Part shown: positions 59,747 to 64,000 of the stretch, piece after piece
How the letters are laid out: each line of letters starts with the position of its first letter
How positions within the stretch are numbered: position 1 is the stretch's first letter
NCBI RefSeq assembly: GCF_040833975.1
Contig: NZ_CP162130.1
Span: forward strand, 3,708,001 to 3,772,000
DNA length: 64,000 nucleotides
Direction of reading: 5' to 3'
Source of the DNA: Leptospira sp. WS92.C1
GTDB taxonomy: Bacteria; Spirochaetota; Leptospiria; Leptospirales; Leptospiraceae
Made by a program: the position numbers and the translations under genes
Notes under the pieces: generated by a model
What the model was told of the DNA's origin: nothing
The model's database searches: none
The model's input: the letters and a program-made list of their open reading frames with translations, nothing else

Positions 59747-60388
59747 ATGATTCAGCTTATAGGAATGCTGGATTCTCCATATGTTCGCCGAGTTGCAATC
59801 TCTTTGCGTCTGTTGGGGATTCCCTTTGAACATCGCGCCGTTTCGGTATTTAGTACATTTGAACAATTTCGCCAGATCAATCCGGTAGTCAAAGCGCCCT
59901 CTCTCGTTTGCGACAACAACGAGGTTTTGATGGATTCATCTTTAATCCTGGACTATGCAGAGGCAATTGCCTATCCGCGTAAAAGTTTGATGCCCTCAAA
60001 TCTTTCCGAACGTCAGCACACATTACGTATCATCGGATTGGCATTGGCTGCTTGTGAAAAATCGATTCAGATCATCTACGAACGTAATCTAAGACCGAAC
60101 GAAAAACAACACCAACCTTGGATCGATCGTGTTCGCGGTCAGGTTACCGCAGCCTATGCCGCTTTAGAAAAAGAATTCAAAAGCAATCCGCCCAAATCGG
60201 AGTCTCCAATTCTCATGCAATCCGATATCACCTCCGCGGTTGCGTGGCAATTTACGCAGATGATGCTACCGGAAATTATATCCGAGGACGAACACCCAAC
60301 GTTACGAGCGTTTTCGGAAAAAGCGGAGTTGTTACCGGAATTTTTAGCCTTCCCTCCGATCGGACCCGGAGTTCCGACCCAAAACTGA
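59747..60388 (+). CDS. Glutathione S-transferase family protein
   Basis: The 213-residue protein has the GST layout: thioredoxin-like N-terminus with SPYVRRVAISLRLLGIPFEH (residues about 10-29), a cis-proline segment VKAPSLVC, DSSLILDYAE near residue 63, and the helical C-terminal domain. Possible reactions are glutathione conjugation or reduction. Its Arg codons are mostly CGC/CGT rather than AGA, unlike neighbours, hinting at acquisition by transfer. It sits between the exonuclease and ligase-homologue genes. The catalytic residue would be the Ser10 of the SPYVRR motif. Confidence 0.9.
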   Translation: MIQLIGMLDSPYVRRVAISLRLLGIPFEHRAVSVFSTFEQFRQINPVVKAPSLVCDNNEVLMDSSLILDYAEAIAYPRKSLMPSNLSERQHTLRIIGLALAACEKSIQIIYERNLRPNEKQHQPWIDRVRGQVTAAYAALEKEFKSNPPKSESPILMQSDITSAVAWQFTQMMLPEIISEDEHPTLRAFSEKAELLPEFLAFPPIGPGVPTQN

Positions 60389-60576
60389 AAGCTATCAGAT
60401 TACGTTTCAATAACAATCAATTAAAGAACGTTCGTTCGTCATGAATTACATTGATCAAAGAACAATTCATTGCTTCAAATCATCGATAAGTCGATGACTC
60501 AAAATTCTATCCTGATACGAATTTTTTCTGTTTCAAAAGGATATTATCCAATGCGATCCTGACAACTCGGCAATCA

Positions 60577-62892
60577 ATGTTATCTTTTTTTAGATTGATC
60601 GAAGAATACAAAGAAGAATCGGATCCACTTCGGAAACGAGGACTTCTCCTATCTTATTTTTGTTCCTGCGACACAGAAGACATCGATTCCGCATTTCAAT
60701 TTTTGAGCGGCAGAAAAGAGAAAGCGATCGCAAACGAAGAAGAATTGGTCCTCTTTGTTTCGGAATATTCGAACCAACCTCTTTGGATGATTGCTTCTTC
60801 CATAAAAGAAGTCGGGAATTTTTCGGAAACCCTCGCTTTAATCACGGGCAATCCCAAAAAAGGACCCTTAATTAAAATCGAACCCGTCCTAAAAGAGATT
60901 CAAAAGATGCGATTCAGATCCGATTTGAAAAAGTCGATTTTGTTTTCGTTATGGGATGTTCTCCCGGTTCCCGAAAGAATATTTTTGCATCAGATCCTTC
61001 TCGGAAAACAAAACATAAAGATTCAAGAGACGATTTTGCTTTATATGATCGCGGATCTTTTCGATCTAAAAGTCGGAATTGTTTTGGAAAGATATAATCA
61101 AGAACTCCCGAATTTAAAATCGGTTTCCATTCTTTCTCTTTTACGAAAATGGTTTTCAAATCAAAAGCTCAAAAGACTTTCCCCATCCGAAATTTTAAAA
61201 AGAATCGATCCTTCGTTACCAAAAGATTGGAAAGATCCGGACCCGCTTTTTTTTAATTCGAATTCTTTTCTAAATCAAAATTCGACAATCAATGTTTTCA
61301 AAGATCAGGAAAACAAACAAACACGAGGTGATAAAAATGAGAACGTCTTAAATAAAAATCATTTTTTTCCGATTCCGGAAGGAATTTTAGTTCAAGCTGT
61401 TCTGAATTCTTTCGGAATTTTTATTTGGACCAAAGAAAAATTTTTAGATTCTCGTCAAATTTCCGAAATATACAAAGAACTTTTCAATATCAAAGAATCG
61501 ATGATTCTTTTAGGTTGGATTCAAAATAAATCGGATAAATCAAGAATATTCAAAATTTATGATGTGATTCAATTTCAAGACGAAGACCTCAGTTCCCGCA
61601 GCATTGATTTTCGGAAAAAAATTTTAGATTCTTTTTTTCAGAATTTTTCAAAAATTATTTCAGTCATCGATTGGATTTCGATTTCAAAAGAAACAAGTTC
61701 CGACAAATTTCTAAATTCGATTCTCAAAAAAAATTGGGACGTTGTCTTATTTCATCCGGAAGAAACGAAGTTTTATCTTTTATCCAAGCCATTAAAAATC
61801 GTAAAAGCGGTTTTACTCTATGGAAGAAAAGCAATGAACGTAGAAGGAACTTTTTTTTGGGAATTGAGCTTCGGAGTTCCGACCTGCGATGCGACCCATA
61901 GGGAGCATCGCACTGAGTTCAGCGAAAGCGATGATGCGACCCATAGAGAGCATCGCATTGAGTTCAGCGAAAGCGATGATGCGACCCATAGAGAGCATCG
62001 CATTGAGTTCAGCGAAAGCGATGATGCGACCCATAGAGAGCATCGCATTGAGTTCAGCGAAAGCGATGATGCGACCCATAGGGAGCATCGCACTGAGTTC
62101 AGCGAAAGCGATGATGCGACCCATAGAGAGCATCGCATTGAGTTCAGCGAAAGCGATGATGCGACCCATAGAGAGCATCGCATTGAGTTCAGCGAAAGCG
62201 ATGATGCGACCCATAGAGGGCATCGCACTGAGTTCAGCGAAAGCGACGATGCGACCCATAGAGAGCATCGCATTGAGTTCAGCGAAAGCGATGATGCGAC
62301 CCATAGAGAGCATCGCATTGAGTTCAGCGAAAGCGATGATGCGACCCATAGAGAGCATCGCATTGAGTTCAGCGAAAGCGATGATGCGACCCATAGAGGG
62401 CATCGCACTGAGTTCAGCGAAAGCGACGATGCGACCCATAGAGAGCATCGCACTGAGTTCAGCGAAAGCGACGATGCGACCCATAGAGAGCATCGCACTG
62501 AGTTCAGCGAAAGCGACGATGCGACCCATAGAGAGCATCGCATTGAGTTCAGCGAAAGCGACGATGCAACCGGGGGAAAAATGAACTCTTCTCAGCAAAT
62601 CAGCACCCAAGATACCGATTTAAAAACAATCGCAAGGATCCAAATCGATTCTAATCATTCTTTGTTTTCTGAAATCGATTCTTTTTTTAAGGAAAATACG
62701 ATTGAGAAGAAAGGCCCGATCCGGGGAGTTCCCACAATTTGGAAAGCAGAGCTTTCTTTTCAGAACATTCTTCCATCAAAGAGACATAAGTCAGGATTCG
62801 TTTTGGAAGAAGTTCGAATTCACAAAAAAATTTCTTCCGATGAAATGATGGATTCTGTGGATTTGCTTTTAAATCTTTTGTATGAAATGTAG
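60577..62892 (+). CDS. ATP-dependent DNA-ligase homologue with lost active site and 15 tandem 15-residue repeats
   Basis: The 771-residue product begins like the ligase family that accompanies the LigD-like exonuclease and helicase: FRLIEEY, then ATP-ligase N-terminal DNA-binding domain features ALITG and WMIASSIKEVGNFSETLAL at about residues 70-90. An adenylation-domain-like part follows: IPEGILVQAVLNSFGIFIWTKE near residue 265 (the place of KxDGxR), FKIYDVIQF and EDLSSRSIDFRKKIL. After a loss of the K-W-K motif (SKPLKIVKAVLLY), residues 438-662 are fifteen 15-residue repeats. The OB-fold end, with KAELSFQNILPSKRHKSG near residue 734, matches the family. Motifs I, IV and V are altered, so ligase activity is unlikely. 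Confidence 0.75.
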   Translation: MLSFFRLIEEYKEESDPLRKRGLLLSYFCSCDTEDIDSAFQFLSGRKEKAIANEEELVLFVSEYSNQPLWMIASSIKEVGNFSETLALITGNPKKGPLIKIEPVLKEIQKMRFRSDLKKSILFSLWDVLPVPERIFLHQILLGKQNIKIQETILLYMIADLFDLKVGIVLERYNQELPNLKSVSILSLLRKWFSNQKLKRLSPSEILKRIDPSLPKDWKDPDPLFFNSNSFLNQNSTINVFKDQENKQTRGDKNENVLNKNHFFPIPEGILVQAVLNSFGIFIWTKEKFLDSRQISEIYKELFNIKESMILLGWIQNKSDKSRIFKIYDVIQFQDEDLSSRSIDFRKKILDSFFQNFSKIISVIDWISISKETSSDKFLNSILKKNWDVVLFHPEETKFYLLSKPLKIVKAVLLYGRKAMNVEGTFFWELSFGVPTCDATHREHRTEFSESDDATHREHRIEFSESDDATHREHRIEFSESDDATHREHRIEFSESDDATHREHRTEFSESDDATHREHRIEFSESDDATHREHRIEFSESDDATHRGHRTEFSESDDATHREHRIEFSESDDATHREHRIEFSESDDATHREHRIEFSESDDATHRGHRTEFSESDDATHREHRTEFSESDDATHREHRTEFSESDDATHREHRIEFSESDDATGGKMNSSQQISTQDTDLKTIARIQIDSNHSLFSEIDSFFKENTIEKKGPIRGVPTIWKAELSFQNILPSKRHKSGFVLEEVRIHKKISSDEMMDSVDLLLNLLYEM
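61888..62562 (+). repeat. Tandem repeat array, 15 units of 45 bp
   Basis: Fifteen units of exactly 45 bases start at 61888, 61933 and every 45 bases to 62518. They are nearly identical, with consensus starting GATGCGACCCATAGAGAGCATCG and then CATTGAGTTCAGCGAAAGC, and substitutions at only a few positions (GAG/GGG, ATT/ACT). A partial sixteenth unit follows (GATGCAACCGG). The unit length is a multiple of three, so the frame is kept. The unit contains ATGCGA...TCGCAT, which can pair. Array length is likely to vary between strains. Confidence 0.97.
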
Positions 62893-63259
62893 GAACTCCA
62901 ACGTTGAGAAAACGGTGGTTTGTAGGAACTCCTACACACCGCTCTAAATGGGTAAAACATTCTCGAAACGAAATGTAGGATCTCACACAAATCAGAAGTT
63001 TTCGGCAAAATTCTGCGCCAGAGATCAAAGCAATGCGAAGCAGTCCGTAGGACCGAAACGAAGTGAAGTTGCGGCGAGCTCGGTCTTTCTGATTGCAAAT
63101 CAGAAAGAGGCGCCCGGAATCCATTTCAAATTTGTGAGAACTACCGTATTCAACCGTTGCGAATCGAAAAAGTCGGAATTACAGCGAAATTGATTCAAGA
63201 ACGGGATATCTCAAACTGAGTTGCTTGACAGAGACTCTGGATCCAGTTTTTTGGTCGAT
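62893..63259. other. Spacer with dispersed palindromes
   Basis: No gene. Contains GTAGGAACTCC twice (62889-62900 region and 62920-62934), GTAGGATCTC near 62974, and the hairpin CTTTCTGATT-GCA-AATCAGAAAG at 63085-63107, followed by the 14-mer GAAAGAGGCGCCCG (63103-63116) also found at 12061-12074. Confidence 0.6.
63085..63116 (+). repeat. Hairpin with shared 14-mer
   Basis: The perfect ten-pair hairpin at 63085-63107 overlaps GAAAGAGGCGCCCG, which recurs at 12061-12074 next to hairpin copy 2. Confidence 0.65.
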
Positions 63260-63406
63260 ATGAACCAGAAAACTGCAAAACTTCTTAACAAATACGCAGA
63301 ACTTAAGGGCGTAAGCTCGAAACAAATCAAAAGAGAATGGTTAGTTTTGAACGAACATCAGAAAGATCAAAAAAGACAGGAAATTCTGAAAGAGCTGGTT
63401 AAGTAA
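63260..63406 (+). CDS. Small conserved-looking protein of 48 residues
   Basis: From ATG 63260 the product is MNQKTAKLLNKYAELKGVSSKQ..., helical, basic and very rich in lysine, with an amphipathic pattern to the end (KRQEILKELVK). The longer open frame from 63221 has 13 unrelated residues, so I prefer 63260. Family unknown. It precedes the queuosine genes by 87 bases. There is no ribosome binding site of the strong type. An alternative is non-coding, but the amino-acid pattern is that of a folded small protein. Confidence 0.6.
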   Translation: MNQKTAKLLNKYAELKGVSSKQIKREWLVLNEHQKDQKRQEILKELVK

Positions 63407-63490
63407 GCCGGCTTTTTCTCAAACATTTTCAACCTGATCCCGGCTAAACTTTAGATCTTCCGAATATATAGAACCGGAACCGGGCAGGAC

Positions 63491-63874
<384 letters not shown>

Positions 63875-63884
63875 AAGGCCGGAC

Positions 63885-64000
63885 ATGAGTTCTGGAAAAT
63901 CGAAAAAGCAGAATCAAAATTCTTCCAATCACAAAGCCGTCGTGCTCTTATCCGGCGGATTGGATTCTACCACCTGTCTTTATCAAGCCCTTGCGGATGG
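63885..64000 (+). CDS. queC: 7-cyano-7-deazaguanine synthase, partial
   Basis: From ATG 63885 the frame runs off the right edge after 38 codons. It starts with a short polar extension (SSGKSKKQNQNSS) and then has the PP-loop ATP-pyrophosphatase motif VVLLSGGLDSTTCLYQAL. This is typical of QueC, which converts 7-carboxy-7-deazaguanine to preQ0 with ATP and ammonia. The operon partner queD supports it. Confidence 0.93.
   Translation, partial: MSSGKSKKQNQNSSNHKAVVLLSGGLDSTTCLYQALAD

Noticed and set aside
61888..62562. CRISPR-like array
   Set aside because: The units are directly contiguous, with no unique spacers between repeats, and lie inside an open reading frame; no cas genes are near.
61813..62610. 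Minus-strand 265- and 241-residue open frames and the plus-strand 231-residue frame in the repeat
   Set aside because: They exist only because a stop-free 45-bp unit is repeated; no ribosome binding site or family supports them, while the ligase frame continues on both sides.

Overview
The window looks like a chromosomal segment of a spirochaete of the genus Leptospira. The support is a DUF1564 protein (a family I know only from Leptospira), moderate-to-low GC, Leptospira-style small intergenic palindromes, 7TMR-DISM sensor proteins, several ECF sigma factors, and permissive lipoproteins. I cannot name the species from sequence alone. No rRNA, tRNA, CRISPR array or intact insertion sequence was seen.

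Layout. 1-2.8 kb: a partner-switching regulatory module (membrane sensor/phosphatase cut by the left edge, RsbW-like kinase, STAS antagonist). 3-7.9 kb: two ECF-type sigma factors, a PIN-domain toxin gene broken by one in-frame stop, an SDR epimerase, a dimeric-barrel protein and a PaiB-like FMN protein. 8.2-13.4 kb: a K+/H+-type antiporter, an SPFH protein plus NAD-kinase-family pair flanked by inverted copies of a hairpin repeat, a small secreted protein and DUF1564. 13.7-20.4 kb: an acyl-CoA dehydrogenase and an RND pump with a TolC-like protein but no adaptor gene. 21-29.5 kb: CWC zinc protein, GNAT, a TetR gene divergent from a two-gene membrane operon (one ABA4-like), GyrI-like domain, lipase-like hydrolase, radical SAM/B12 protein and fatty acid desaturase. 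30-33.9 kb: hybrid histidine kinase, then an ECF sigma factor with a ClpP. 34.5-36.2 kb: a small phage-like module (XRE repressor with a clear operator, DUF1353). 36.3-44.2 kb: RsgA, GMC oxidoreductase, a predicted exported protein, a degraded gene, a zinc-type CDF exporter, thioesterase and TetR. 44.5-50 kb: a membrane-anchored AraC regulator next to lytic transglycosylase MltA, a double cNMP-domain protein, methionine aminopeptidase, and a DUF3347-like exported protein. 50-58 kb: a second acyl-CoA dehydrogenase, a palindrome-rich 1.6 kb intergenic stretch with a frameshifted gene, an outer-membrane barrel, MsrA, two paralogous lipoprotein hydrolases and a family-4 uracil-DNA glycosylase. 58-63 kb: a DNA-ligase-associated exonuclease, a GST with foreign-looking codons, and a divergent ATP-dependent DNA-ligase homologue. 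The right end enters the queuosine precursor genes queD and queC.

The most unusual object is the ligase homologue at 60577-62892. Its N- and C-terminal ends and several internal blocks match the ATP-dependent ligases that travel with the LigD-like exonuclease and helicase. All three nucleotidyl-transfer motifs I could place are lost, and the C-terminal OB domain is split by fifteen exact-length 45-bp tandem repeats (61888-62562). The repeat is open in four reading frames.

Regulation visible in the DNA includes a TetR operator sitting exactly between the -35 and -10 of its own promoter, with a second related site over the divergent promoter (44206-44398), and an XRE operator in the spacer of a good promoter (35156-35184). 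Gene decay is visible at four places (4.0, 29.6, 41.6 and 52.8 kb).
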